From Acanthosepion esculentum (lineage: Eukaryota; Mollusca; Cephalopoda; Sepiida; Sepiidae): DNA of 64,000 nt. Positions 44,201 through 56,354 of the stretch are shown piece after piece. The position numbers and the translations under genes are program-made. Numbering within the stretch: position 1 is the first letter of the stretch; the number at the start of each line of letters is the position of its first letter. The notes under the pieces are model-generated. The model saw nothing but the letters and a program-made list of their open reading frames with translations, made no database searches and had not been told where the DNA came from. Location: NCBI GenBank assembly GCA_964036315.1, contig OZ038487.1, forward strand, positions 54,953,909-55,017,908. Reading direction: 5' to 3'.

Positions 44201-47200
44201 ATACTGTAAGGAAACATTGGAAGAAAAGGTTGAGTGAAGAACAGGTTTAATCACATGAGAGACATGGATTAATAATACAGTAATAAAGACAATAATTCTG
44301 GTTAATAATACTGTAAGGAAAAATTGGAGATAAAGGTTGAGTGAAGAACAGGTTTAATCACATGAGAGACATGGATTAATAATACAGTAATAGAGAAGAC
44401 CATAGTTCTGGTTAATAATACTGTAAGGAAACATTGGAGAAAAAGGTTGAGTTAAGAACAGGTTTAATCACATGAGAGACATGGATTAATAATACAGTAA
44501 TAGAGAAGACCATTGTTCTATTTAATAATACTGTAAGGAAACATTGGAGAAAAATGTTGAGTAAAGAACACGTCTAATCACATGAAAGACATGGATTAAT
44601 AATACAGTAATAGAGAAGACCATAGTACTGGTTAATAATACTGTAAGGAAACATTGGAAGAAAAGGTTGAGTGAAGAACAGGTTTAATCACATGAGAGAC
44701 ATGGATTAATAATACAGTGACAGAGAAGACCATAATTCTGGTTAATAATACTGTAAGGAAACACTGGAAGAAAAGGTTGAGTGAAGAACAGGTTTAATCA
44801 CATGAGAGACATGGATTAATAATACAGTAATAGAGAAGACCATAGTTCTGGTTAATGATACTGTAAGGAAACTTTGGAAGAAAAGGTTGAGTGAAGAACA
44901 GGTTTAATCACATGAGAGACATGGATTAATAATACAGTGACAGAGAAGACCATAATTCTGGTTAATAATACTGTAAGGAAACACTGGAAGAAAAGGTTGA
45001 GTGAAGAACAGGTTTAATCACATGAGAGACATGGATTAATAATACAGTGACAGAGAAGACCAGAGTTCTGGTTAATAATACTGTAAGGAAACATTGGAGA
45101 AAAAGGTTGAGTGAAGAACAGGTTTAATCACATGAGAGACATGGATTAATAATACAGTTATAGAGAAGACCAGAGTTCTGGTTAATAAAACTATGAGGAA
45201 ACACTGGAAGAAAAGGTTGAGTGAAGAACAGGTTTAATCACATGAGAGACATGGATTAATAATACAGTTATAGAGAAGACCAGAGTTCTGGTTAATAAAA
45301 CTATAAGGAAACACTGGAAGAAAAGGTTGAGTGAAGAACAGGTTTAATCACATGAGAGACATGGATTAATAATACAGTAATAGAGAATACCATAGTTCTG
45401 GTTAATAATACTGTAAGGAAACATTGGAGAAAAAGGTTGAGTGAAGAACACGTTTAATCACATGAGAGACATGGATTAATAATACAGTAATAGAGAAGAC
45501 CAGAGTTCTGATTAATAATACTGTAAGGAAACATTGGAGAAAACGGTTGAGTGAAGAAAAGGTTTAATCACATGAGAGACATGGATTAATAATACAGTAA
45601 CAGAGAAGACGATAGTTCTGGTTAATAATACTGTAAGGAAACATTGGAGAAAAAGGTTGAGTGAATAACAGGTTTAATCACATGAGAGACATGGATTAAT
45701 AATACAGTAATAAAGACCATAGTTCTGGTTAATAATACTGTAAGGAAACATTGGAAGAAAAGGTTGAGTGAATAACAGGTTTAATCACATGAAAGACATG
45801 GATTAATAATACAGTAATGGAGAAGACCATAGTTCTGGTTAATAATACTGTAAGGAAACATTGGAGAAAAAGGTTGAGTGAAGAAAAGGTTTAATCACAT
45901 GAGAGACATGGATTAATAATACAGTAATAGAGAAGACCATAGTTCTGGTTAATAATACTGTAAGGAAACATTGGAGAAAAAGGTTGAGTGAAGAACAGGT
46001 TTAATCACATGAGAGACATGGATTAATAATACAGTAATAGAAAAGACCATAGTTCTGGTTAATATTACTGTAAGGAAACATTGGAAGAAAAGGTTGAGTG
46101 AAGAACAGGTTTAATCACATGAGAGACATGGATTAATAATACAGTAATAGAGAAGACCAGAGTTCTGGTTAATAATACTGTAAGGAAACATTGGAGAAAA
46201 AGGTTGAGTGAAGAACAGGTTTAATCACATGAGAGACATGGATTAATAATACAGTAATAGAGAAGACCATAGTTCTGGTTAATAATACTGTAAGGAAACA
46301 TTGGAAGAAAAGGTTGAGTGAAGAACAGGTTTAATCACATGAGAGACATGGATTAATAATACAGTAATAGAGAAGACAATAGTTCTGGTTAATAATACTG
46401 TAAGGAAACATTGGAGAAAAAGGTTGAGTGAAGAACAGGTTTAATCACATGAGAGACATGGATTAATAATACTGTAATAGAGAAGACCATAGTTCTGGTT
46501 AATAATACTGTAAGGAAACATTTTTGAAACAGGTTGGGTGAAGAACAGGTTTAATCACATGAGAGACATGGATTAATAATACAGTAATGGAGAAGACCAT
46601 AGTTCTGGTTAATAATACTGTAAGGAAACATTGGAGAAAAAGGTTGAGTGAAGAACAGGTTTAATCACATGAGAGACATGGATTAATAATACAGTAATAG
46701 AGAAGACCAGAGTTCTGGTTAATAATACTGTAAGGAAACATTGGAGAAAAAGGTTGAGTGAAGAAAAGGTTTAATCACATGAGAGACATGGATTAATAAT
46801 ACAGTAATAGAGAAGACCATAGTTCTGGTTAATAATACTGTAAGGAAACATTGGAAGAAAAGGTTGAGTGAAGAACAGGTTTAATCACATGAGAGACATG
46901 GATTAATAATACAGTAATAAAGACCATAGTTCTGGTTAATAATACTGTAAGGAAACATTAGAGAAAAAGGTTGAGTTAAGAACAGGTTTAATCACATGAG
47001 AGACATGGATTAATAATACTGTAATAGAGAAGACCATAGTTCTGGTTAATAATACTGTAAGGAAACATTTTTGAAACAGGTTGAGTGAAGAACAGGTTTA
47101 ATCACATGAGAGACATGGATTAATAATACAGTAATGGAGAAGACCATAGTTCTGGTTAATAATACTGTAAGGAAACATTGGAGAAAAAGGTTGAGTGAAG

Positions 47201-50140
47201 AACAGGTTTAATCACATGAGAGACATGGATTAATAATACAGTAATAGAGAAGACCATAGTTCTGGTTAATAATACTGTAAGGAAACATTGGAGAAAAAGG
47301 TTGAGTGAAGAACAGGTTTAATCACATGAGAGACATGGATTAATAATACAGTAATAGAGAAGACCATAGTTCTATTTAATAATACTGTAAGGAAACATTG
47401 GAGAAAAATGTTGAGTAAAGAACAGGTTTAATCACATGAGAGACATGGATTAATAATACAGTAATAAAGACCATAGTTCTGGTTAATAATACTGTAAGGA
47501 AACATTGGAAGAAAAGGTTGAGTGAAGAACAGGTTTAATCACATGAGAGACATGGATTAATAATACAGTAATAAAGACAATAATTCTGGTTAATAATACT
47601 GTAAGGAAAAATTGGAGAAAAAGGTTGAGTGAAGAACAGGTTTAATCACATGAGACACATGGATTAATAATACAGTAATAGAGAAGACCATAGTTCTGGT
47701 TAATAATACTGTAAGGAAACATTGGAAGAAAAGGTTGAGTGAAGAACAGGTTTAATCACATGAGAGACATGGATTAATAATACAGTAATAAAGACAATAA
47801 TTCTTGTTAATAATACTGTAAGGAAAAATTGGAGAAAAAGGTTGAGTGAAGAACAGGTTTAATCACATGAGAGACATGGATTAATAATACAGTAATAGAG
47901 AAGACCATAGTTCTGGTTAATAATACTGTAAGGAAACATTGGAAGAAAAGGTTGAGTGAAGAACAGGTTTAATCACATGAGAGTCATGGATTAATAATAC
48001 AGTTATAGAGAAGACCATAGTTCTGGTTAATAAAACTGTAAGGAAACACTGGAGTAAAAAGGTTGAGTGAAGAACAGGTTTAATCACATGAAAGACATGG
48101 ATTAATAATACAGTAATAAAGACCATAGTTCTGGTTAATAATACTGTAAGGAAACATTGGAGAAAAAGGTTGAGTGAAGAACAGGTTTAATCACATGAGA
48201 GACATGGATTAATAATACTGTAATAGAGGAGACCATAGTTCTGGTTAATAATACTGTAAGGAAACATTGGAGAAAAAGGTTGAGTGAAGAACAGGTTTAA
48301 TCACATGAGAGACATGGATTAATAATACAGTAATAGAGAAGACCATAGTTCTGGTTAATAATACTGTAAGGAAACATTGGAGAAAAAGGTTGAGTTAAGA
48401 ACAGGTTTAATCACATGAGAGACATGGATTAATAATACAGTAATAGAGAAGACCATAGTTTTATTTAATAATACTGTAAGGAAACATTGGAGAAAAATGT
48501 TGAGTAAAGAACACGTCTAATCACATGAAAGACATGGATTAATAATACAGTAATAGAGAAGACCATAGTACTGGTTAATAATACTGTAAGGAAACATTGG
48601 AAGAAAAGGTTGAGTGAAGAACAGGTTTAATCACATGAGAGACATGGATTAATAATACAGTGACAGAGAAGACCATAATTCTGGTTAATAATACTGTAAG
48701 GAAACACTGGAAGAAAAGGTTGAGTGAAGAACAGGTTTAATCACATGAGAGACATGGATTAATAATACAGTGATAGAGAAGACCATAGTTCTGGTTAATA
48801 ATACTGTAAAGAAACATTGGAGAAAAAGGTTGAGTTAAGAACAGGTTTAATCACATGAGAGACATGGATTAATAATACAGTAATAGAGAAGACCATAATT
48901 CTGGTTAATAATACTGTAAGGAAACACTGGAAGAAAAGGTTGAGTGAAGAACAGGTTTAATCACATGAGAGACATGGATTAATAATACAGTGACAGAGAA
49001 GACCATAATTCTGGTTAATAATACTGTAAGGAAACACTGGAAGAAAAGGTTGAGTGAAGAACAGGTTTAATCACATGAGAGACATGGATTAATAATACAG
49101 TAATAGAGAAGACCATAGTTCTGGTTAATAATACTGTAAGGAAACATTGGAGAAAAAGGTTGAGTGAAGAACAGGTTTAATCACATGAGAGACATGGATT
49201 AATAATACAGTAATAGAGAAGACCATAGTTCTGGTTAATAATACGGTAAGGAAACACTGGAAGAAAAGGTTGAGTGAAGAACAGGTTTAATCACATGAGA
49301 GACATGGATTAATAATACAGTAATAGAGAAGACCATAGTTCTGGTTAATAATACTGTAAGGAAACATTGGAGAAAAAGGTTGAGTGAAGAACAGGTTTAA
49401 TCACATGAGAGACATGGATTAATAATACAGTAATAGAGAAGACCATAGTTCTATTTAATAATACTGTAAGGAAACATTGGAGAAAAATGTTGAGTAAAGA
49501 ACACGTCTAATCACATGAAAGACATGGATTAATAATACAGTAATAGAGAAGACCATAGTACTGGTTAATAATACTGTAAGGAAACATTGGAAGAAAAGGT
49601 TGAGTGAAGAACAGGTTTAATCACATGAGAGACATGGATTAATAATACAGTGACAGAGAAGACCATAATTCTGGTTAATAATACTGTAAGGAAACACTGG
49701 AAGAAAAGGTTGAGTGAAGAACAGGTTTAATCACATGAGAGACATGGATTAATAATACAGTAATAGAGAAGACCATAGTTCTGGTTAATGATACTGTAAG
49801 GAAACTTTGGAAGAAAAGGTTGAGTGAAGAACAGGTTTAATCACATGAGAGACATGGATTAATAATACAGTGACAGAGAAGACCATAATTCTGGTTAATA
49901 ATACTGTAAGGAAACACTGGAAGAAAAGGTTGAGTGAAGAACAGATTTAATCACATGAGAGACATGGATTAATAATACAGTGATAGAGAAGACCAGAGTT
50001 CTGGTTAATAATACTGTAAGGAAACATTGGAGAAAAAGGTTGAGTGAAGAACAAGTTTAATCACATGAGAGACATGGATTAATAATACAGTAATAGCGAA
50101 GACCATAGTTCTGGTTAATAATACTCTCAGGAAACATTGG
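41280..50140 (+). repeat. Right zone of the satellite with mosaic 6- and 12-monomer blocks
   Basis: Dominated by monomers with 'ttggagaaaaaggttgag' instead of the left zone's 'ttggaagaaaaggttgag' and 'ttggatgaaaaggttgag'. Marker variants recur in blocks: 'gttaagtacagg' at 41377, 41487 and 42037 (660 bp = 6 monomers); 'gacaataattctgg' links at 42970 and 44287 (1,317 bp = 12 monomers minus 3); 'catttttgaaacagg' at 43335, 46519 and 47067; 'aacacgtctaatcacatgaa' near 44567, 48510 and 49500. Confidence 0.85.
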
Positions 50141-50536
50141 AGAAAAGGTTGAGTGAAGAACAGGTTTAATCACATGAGAGACATGGATTAATAATACAGT
50201 TATAGAGAAGACCATAGTTCTGGTTAATAATACTGTAAGGAAACATTGGATAAAAAGGTTGAGGGAAGAACAGGTTTAATCACATGAGAGACATGTATTA
50301 ATAATACAGTAATAGAGAAGACCATAGTTCTGGTTAATAATACTGTAAGGAAACACTGAAAGAAAAGGTTGTGTGAAGAACAGGTTTAATCACATGAGAG
50401 ACATGGATTAATAATACAGTTATAGAGAAGACCATAGTTCTGGTTAATAATATTGTAAGGAAACACTGGAAGAAAAGGTTGAGGGAAGAACAGGTTTAAT
50501 CACATGAGAGACATGGATTAATAATACAGTTATAGA

Positions 50537-50880
50537 CTGTGGTTCATTGCTTCATTTCATCTGACTCCAATTCTATACCAGGCAACCCACTTTGCAACTC
50601 CATTCCTATGAGCAGACATTCTGATCAAAGAGGATGAATCCATGTTCAAGAATTAGTTTATAGCAAGGTTCATTGTCTTTATACACAACACTTCTTCATG
50701 GTCTTTTAATTCAAAGTTTGACTTCTCTTAGTCAATACGAATACCCAGTCTACTTTGATGACCTTGCTGTGATTCCCATATCTGGGAATCTCAGCTGATA
50801 CTTTCAATAATATTAAACATCATAATTTACTTAAGATGTCCCACAAATTCTGCTAAACTTCTCAAAAGCTTTTCCTTCAT
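50537..50880. other. Right flank of the satellite; no gene
   Basis: AT-rich, single-copy within the window as far as seen. Confidence 0.5.
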
Positions 50881-50889
50881 TTATTTGGA

Positions 50890-51340
50890 TTTTAAAATGA
50901 ATATAATCAAAAAGTTATCACAAAGCAGACAAGCAAATGTTCAAAGTTGTTATTAAGCTTAGGTTTTAGGGTCAAAATTCAAGAGGGGGAAAACATGGAA
51001 GAAATAGATGATTAATTTGTAACAATCTTCCAAGTGGTGAGGGCCAGCCTACCTATCTACCTTGAAAATTATCATTCAAAATGGATTTTGAACACTAACC
51101 TCTGACACTGATTTAATATACCTCATTGACAAGGCAGATTACGTTAGTAAGTTTATCTTAGTAGAGGGACAAATAGCTAAAATAGGAAAATTGTGTTGCA
51201 CCAAAATTCCATTTCGGAGGAGGCATTCCTGAAAGTCAGTATTTAAAGTCCCAATTTTAATCAATGCTACAAGTAAGAAGTATGCAAATACTCAACTATA
51301 AAGCAGATATGCAAATCTTCAAAGTTGTGTGGGTGTGTTT
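50890..51340 (+). repeat. Partner of the 34.8-kb repeat, inverted relative to it
   Basis: 50895-51020 matches the reverse complement of 34770-34948 (blocks 'ataatcaaaaagttatcaca', 'aaagcagacaagcaaatgtt', 'attaagcttaggttttaggg'). A second partial unit, 'aaagcagatatgcaaatctt' then 'caaagttgtg', is at 51301. The family therefore sits on both sides of the satellite in opposite orientations. Confidence 0.6.
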
Positions 51341-51433
51341 GTCTAGAAAATCAGCAGTCAAAATCCTTTTATCTGGGCTTGAATATATTCGATATATACA
51401 ATTCCTTCATCCATACAGTAGAATATTCAAGTA

Positions 51434-52034
51434 CTAAGTTGGCCAGAAAGTCCTGACTCACTTAGGAAGTGGAAAGAAAACAACATAGCTTGAGCTCTGT
51501 CTGGTGGAATTTCTAAGGAGTACTTCATTCTGAGCTTGTTCCACATGGTTGCGCCATCAATGTTAAACTGTAGTGCCAGCAGCTAAACCACATGTATGAC
51601 AATCTAAGGAAGGAGTATCCTGCTTTGGTCAATTGAGATCAGTCTTTGTTTCAGCAAGACAATACGAGGCCACACACTGCCAGGTTGACAAAGGAGAAGT
51701 TCAAACACATGAATGGTGTTGAGATTCTTCCACATCCACCATTCAGTCCTGATGCTGCTCCAAGTGATTATGGCCTATTCTGCTCAATTGCATACTTCCT
51801 CCACAACCGGAAATTCAATATTTTTGGTGAAGTGAAGGAAGTTAGTTTACAGTTTCTTAATTCAAAACCAGTGGACTAGTATCTAGGACAGATTTGGATG
51901 CTGGCTGATCATTGGCAGAAGTTCGTTGAGAATAATGGACTTTATTTTGAAGAATAAATGTTGGTTTTGCTCCATTAAATTTTGTTGTTTCCTTCCTGCT
52001 TTCTAAGTGAGTCAGGACTTTCTGGCCAGCCTAA
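51434..52034 (+). mobile_element. Deleted mariner transposon with intact ends
   Basis: 601 bp between TA dinucleotides (51432-51433 and 52035-52036). The left end runs 'ctaagttggccagaaagtcc' and the right end, reversed, 'ttaggctggccagaaagtcc'; both continue with 'tgactcacttag', giving inverted repeats of about 33 bp with few mismatches. The length is about half that of a full mariner. It keeps the 3' part of a transposase gene (51646-51879 and on to about 51955). Non-autonomous, but its ends look good enough to be recognised by a matching transposase. Confidence 0.9.
51640..51956 (+). pseudogene. Mariner transposase C-terminal remnant
   Basis: The frame reads 'FQQDNTRPHTARLTKEKF', then 'ILPHPPFSPDAAPSDYGLF', the last two catalytic blocks of a DD34D-type mariner transposase. 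By my count 35 residues separate the aspartate of QQDN from that of PSDY, one more than the usual 34. A stop at 51877-51879 falls before the normal end; beyond it, in the same direction, come the equivalents of 'W..ADHWQKFVENNGLYFEE' (51898-51955). The DNA-binding domain and first catalytic aspartate are deleted. Confidence 0.85.
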
Positions 52035-52036
52035 TA

Positions 52037-52368
52037 TATTCATGATAATCTTAGTTTAGTAAAGCACAAGGCCAAATGATGGGAAATATATGTGACAGGG
52101 AGAAATGTGCTGCACTGATTTTACAAGTATAGCAAAACTGCTTGACTTGAATATTCAACAATTCAGATAATATTTTTTAAGCAGGTTTGAAAACTGCTGC
52201 TTCTGTCAGAAATATTTAAATAATTTAAAAAATATTTTACTATCTTAGCCAAACAGAAACTGACCATTGTTTTTTTTATGGAAAAACTGATTTGCACAGA
52301 AACAGATAAAATATATTTGTCAGTTGGTTTTTAATATGCTTAAATTCAATCATCTAAAATTTCCTCAC
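52037..52368. other. No recognisable gene
   Basis: AT-rich; nothing recognised. Confidence 0.5.
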
Positions 52369-52369
52369 A

Positions 52370-52570
52370 GATGAAGAAGAGACTTGGTTGACAGAAATGT
52401 GGTTCTACAGAAAGATTCCGAGAATACCATGGATGGAACATGTGAGTAAAGAGGAAGTTGTAAGAAAAATGGAAACAAAAAAGAAACAGAAGGAAACAGC
52501 TGAGGTTTCTGGAACACATAATAAGAAAATAAGGCTTGAAGAATTTGATACACATAGGTTTGGTTTGGTT
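52370..52570 (+). pseudogene. LINE-B reverse-transcriptase C-terminal fragment, copy 3
   Basis: Plus-strand frame 52388-52621 begins 'TEMWFYRKIPRIPWMEHVSK', then 'EEVVRKMETKK', which matches the segment just after the reverse-transcriptase domain of LINE-B; it then loses frame near 'LEEFDTH', the equivalent of 'LENLIHTG'. Opposite orientation to copies 1, 2 and 4. Confidence 0.7.
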
Positions 52571-52624
52571 GCTTTGTTTAACGGCATTCCTACCTTAGTG
52601 GTCATTTTATGCCAAAAATGATTT

Positions 52625-52840
52625 TGAGTCTGGCAACATTTGGTTTTCAAAAATGTATTGCTGGAAACATTTGGTTTTCAAAAATGTATTGCTGGAAACA
52701 TTTGGTTTTCAAAAAATGTATTGCTGGAAACATTTGGTTTTCAAAAAATGTATTGCTGGAAACATTTGGTTTTCAAAAAATGTATTGCTGGAAACATTTG
52801 GTTTTCAAAAATGTATTGCTGGAAACATTTAAATGTATAG
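52625..52840 (+). repeat. 31-32-bp minisatellite, regular part
   Basis: About six units of 'aacatttggttttcaaaaat' plus 'gtattgctgga'; ggttttc recurs at 52642, 52673, 52704 and 52736. It stays open in more than one frame, giving repetitive peptides ('AGNIWFSK'-like) with no known family. Confidence 0.9.
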
Positions 52841-53180
52841 CTGGCAATATTATTTTCCAAAAATGTACAGCTGGTAATATTTTTCCAAAAACATATACCT
52901 GGTAATATTATTTTTCAAAGACGTATAGCTGGTAATATCGTTTTTCAAAAACTCACTGCTGGTAACATTATTCCTTCGAAAATGTATAGCTGGTAATACT
53001 ATTTTTCCAAAAACGTATAGCCGACAACCATATTTTTTCAAAAACGGCCTTTCTGTTGGACATAGTTTATCGCCGTACCCAGTATGCATATGCAGTTTAC
53101 CGTCATACCCATGGACGTGGATGCAGTTTACCGTCATACCAATTGATGCGGATGCAGTTTACCGTCATACCCAGGACGGG
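52841..53180 (+). repeat. Degenerate continuation of the minisatellite
   Basis: About six units of 'agctggtaatattatttttc'-type sequence to about 53045. Then a different, more GC-rich repeat follows: 'tttaccgtcatacccatgga' plus 'cgtggatgcag', about 33 bp, three to four units up to 53175. The two repeats meet near 'cggcctttctgttggacata'. Confidence 0.75.
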
Positions 53181-55734
53181 ATACACATAGGACATACAAA
53201 AGGGGCACTGAGAAGCAGTGAACAATTAAAATAAATTATTTGTGTAAATTGATGGTAAAACAGAGAGTAGGAGAGAGAGTAAGTGACAAAAGCTGCTTAG
53301 TAGGGCCACCAAGAGATTTTTTGCAAGGCGGTACAAAACCCTGTTTAGGCCCCAAGGCAGGCAAAGATTTTTTTCAAAATTGAGGATCTGATGCCCAGTA
53401 AATCTACATGCAATCTCTCCTAGATGCTTTATTCTCATCATCAGATATAACATAATGCAACAAACATATTCAGTTAATGCAGCAAAATAAATCAGTATTT
53501 ATGGTTGCTTTCACCAATCGCCATTTTAGAGAAATGCTTTTTAAACATTCATAATAATTTCTTTCAAAGGAAAACACTTTTCTTAAAAAAAAAACCCCAA
53601 AAAAACAAAATTAACATTTAACGAGAGAACTGATTAAAATATGCTTTTCTGGGTTTTTTGTTTGCAAAATTTCTAATAACACTATCAAAATCAATTTGTC
53701 TGGCAATACCAGATTCAATACTCAGTCATGCTAGATCCCTTCTTAGTGCCCTTCTTAGTTCTTTGGCCCCAGAACTAGGTACCATCTTGAGCCCACTTCT
53801 CACAGGCCCTGCTGCTTAGAACTGTGTAGGATGAGAAGTGGTGAACCATGATCCCCCACTCCCTGAAGGGAACTGGCATATAAAAGAAAAAAAAGGGAAG
53901 TAACCAAACTTATTAACATTAACAATCAATATATTTTCTTTACTATTTTTAAAATCTTGGATTTTAATTACACTAAACTTAAAATTTCTAATGTTAATGT
54001 TATGGTTCTTAATATTCTATTATAATTTTAAATAACATCATGAGCCTTTGACAAAGACTGGGTTTTGAGAATCCAGAGATGATCACTCTTTACTTACTAA
54101 TAAGAAACTATCAAAAATAGTTTTGCAATTGAAAGACTATTTTGTTTGAGAAGACTTATTATCACATGCTCTAAATAGATGAAGAAAAGTAACTTTCAGA
54201 TTTGAAAACAGAAATCCTCTCTATTTAAGTGTTTTATACTAATAATCTGTTATATCAATATAAGTAACTTTAGATATAATAACAGAAGAAAGTTAAACTT
54301 TTGTTGGTATCTAAAAATAGGTCATCAAGAAATTTACTGTATCTTTGAATTGTGATCACTCAAAGAAACCATATTTTATTTTACTGCTTCAAAGAATTCT
54401 CAAAGTAAGGTAAAGTTAAAATGAAATTAAGCATAACATTTTTTCTTGATTGCTTCAGTCTTTGCATAAAGAAGAAACATCTGAGGAACCATTTACCAAC
54501 TTGGATTCTTAGGCAACTAATTACTGCGTCTCCAGGTTTTCTGTAGGATATTCTGAAGCATGATGTTCCTCATCCCAAACAAGTTAAGAACAAAAAAGAT
54601 AAAAAAATTTGCTGTTTTTTCCATTTAAAAAGTAAATCTAATCTATAAGAATGTCTGTTGGAACTTTTTGGTCTTAACTCTATTGAAAAGCTGAAGAAAG
54701 ATTTTAAAAGAATGCATATTAGTGCTTTATCCAAGAAATTTTTTTTCTGCTTTTTCTCAAAGAAATCAGTAAGCTGGATTGATCTAAAATACATTTGAAA
54801 AAAGCTGTAAAAACTGTCATTAAGAATTAGACCCATTAACCAACAAAGAAAATAAAAAAGGAGACATTGCTATGGACACTAGTCATAAAAAGTTGTTTAC
54901 TTGCTGCTTTTTTCTCTCTGTGGATTAAGTTATATTTTATTCTATTTTTAGTGAGGTGCATAATGAAGACACAGTCTATTTCTATTGAGGAGGTGATTTT
55001 CACAGATAATCAGCTAACTTACTTCAACCAGGACCTTTCTCTCACTTACGTAGCTTGAATAAAATGATAATTTACTTAAGATTCTCTGCGTTCAGTATGA
55101 TTGCTACTTGTGTGTAAAGCAAATCAAAATTGTCACAAAGGAATGTGGAATTATGTGGCTCACTTGGTAAAGGCATTGCATCTTTTCCATAAACACAATT
55201 ATTTTTTTTAAAGTAGATAAGCTTTTTAAAAAAAAGTTTAGTTTGTCTGTGATAACTTTCAACCCTAACAGTAAGATCTGAAGATCTTCAACTAAAAACT
55301 GGTATTAAAATATCTTGGATGGTAAAAATGTACATACATATTGGGGTAAACGGATGACAAGATGGACAACTTATAAGTGATAAGTTTCGTCCTGCGAAGA
55401 ATCTTCTTCAGACAAATAATGGTTTCATTAAAGGAATAAATATTAATTCATAAAAGAGAAAAAAGTTGTGGGAGAAATAAAGAAAGACTAGATACCATTT
55501 ACACTGAAGGTTAAAAATAGAGAGATGATCAACCATTCAATTCAAATTTTGATGCCAATATATACATATACAAGAGAATGCTAAAAATTTCTTAGCCTGA
55601 CTAAGACTACATTCTACATAATATTCTGATGTTTGGTTGGATTTTTCGAAGAGTGTTGAACTAAAAGCTTTTCAGCACCTTGTAAATATAGACAGATTCG
55701 TAAATATATCTACTGCGTTTGATGATATACCACA
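53181..55734. other. Long stretch with no recognisable gene or repeat
   Basis: Only chance frames (for example 54570-54836 minus). 53700-53880 is GC-richer ('cccagaactaggtaccatct', 'tgcttagaactgtgtaggat') and may be an old transposon. 55370-55415 carries, on the minus strand, a CTGAAGA...GAAA pair discussed in the findings. Confidence 0.45.
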
Positions 55735-56065
55735 CCCTCACATTTTTTATTCATTTCACCCCAAGCACTAAGACACAAGGGGTTACAGAGTGTGAAAGAA
55801 CATGAGAAAAAGAAAAACATTATGGAGAGAGAAGAAAAAAGAACTGAAATTAAAAAGGCAAAAGATAATGATTAACATTACATTTACATTTTTGAAGATC
55901 AAAGTTGATTAGGAAGTAAGAAGCCAGAAGAGAATTCCACAAGCTGAAGTGCGAGAGAAAAAACTGGTAGCATAGGACTTATGGTTACATTTAGTCATTT
56001 CATCTGTAAAATTCTGAGACCTAGCTGCCAATCTAGTACTGCATTTAAATTCATTAAGTCCAGAA
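55735..56065 (-). pseudogene. LINE-A 3' end, copy 6
   Basis: Minus strand: starts (high coordinates) in the region of 'LDEFKCSTRLAARSQNFTDE', passes the 'ctagtttcttctctcgcac' and 'tggaattctcttctggcttc' (NSL) region, 'tgatcttcaaaaatgtaaat' and the 3' region ending 'cttgtgtcttagtgcttggg' then 'gtgaaatgaat'. Multiple stops. Confidence 0.65.
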
Positions 56066-56134
56066 ACCAAAGACCTCATCAAAACAATTATTCTTCTCTC
56101 TTATTCTTTTTCTTCCCTTTTCTTTTTTAAAGAA

Positions 56135-56352
56135 TTAGCATAAAGTATTGAGCCTGGTCTGTACCTAGGTGGGTGACTGCTTGGTAATACCAGGTGCTTT
56201 AAGCTTGGATTTACAGGTTGTATAATGGATAATAGCTTGGAATTGTTTATTGGAGAGGTGAATTTCAATTCCAGTTGGGAAAGGTATGAATTCTACTCTT
56301 CTTCCCCCAGCTATTGGTTAATTAGTAAAACGATTATCATTATTTCCAACAA
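56135..56352 (+). mobile_element. 5S/tRNA composite SINE, copy 7 (truncated)
   Basis: Starts in the middle of the 5S head ('ttagcataaagtattgagcc'), keeps a good box C 'cctaggtgggtgactgcttg' and 5S end 'ccaggtgctttaagcttgga', then the tRNA-like 'gttgtataatggataatagc' and 'gaatttcaattccag'. A deletion removes the start of the body, which resumes at 'gggaaaggtatgaattctac'. The family tail is missing after 'aattagtaaaac'. Confidence 0.8.
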
Positions 56353-56354
56353 TA

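Larger units (their letters stand above)
36512..50536 (+). repeat. 110-bp satellite array, about 14 kb
   Basis: About 127 head-to-tail copies of a monomer that begins 'ctggttaataatactgtaag', contains 'gttgagtgaagaacaggttt' and 'aatcacatgagagacatgga', and ends 'agagaagaccatag'. The step between equivalent bases is 110 bp over most of the array; recurrent variants carry a 3-bp shortening (gtaataaagac for gtaatagagaagac). The first monomer (36512-36617) is degenerate, and the last stops inside 'acagttatag'. Since 110 is not a multiple of three and TAA occurs repeatedly, no long frame is possible. No interruption by a transposon is visible. Function unknown; heterochromatic, subtelomeric or centromeric satellites are alternatives. 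Confidence 0.97.

Noticed and set aside
36512..50536. CRISPR-like array
   Set aside because: The repeats are contiguous 110-bp monomers without unique spacers, in a eukaryotic setting; this is a satellite.
36512..50536. Coding tandem repeat protein
   Set aside because: The unit of 110 bp is not a multiple of three and every frame meets stops within a few units; the 69-residue minus-strand frame at 47917-48126 is a chance frame.
52609..52905. Repetitive secreted peptide gene
   Set aside because: The open frame follows from a 31-32-bp minisatellite that is open in several frames; there is no signal peptide and the frame shifts between units.
53700..53880. GC-richer block as possible exon
   Set aside because: No splice-like borders and all frames are broken; could be an old transposon but not supported.
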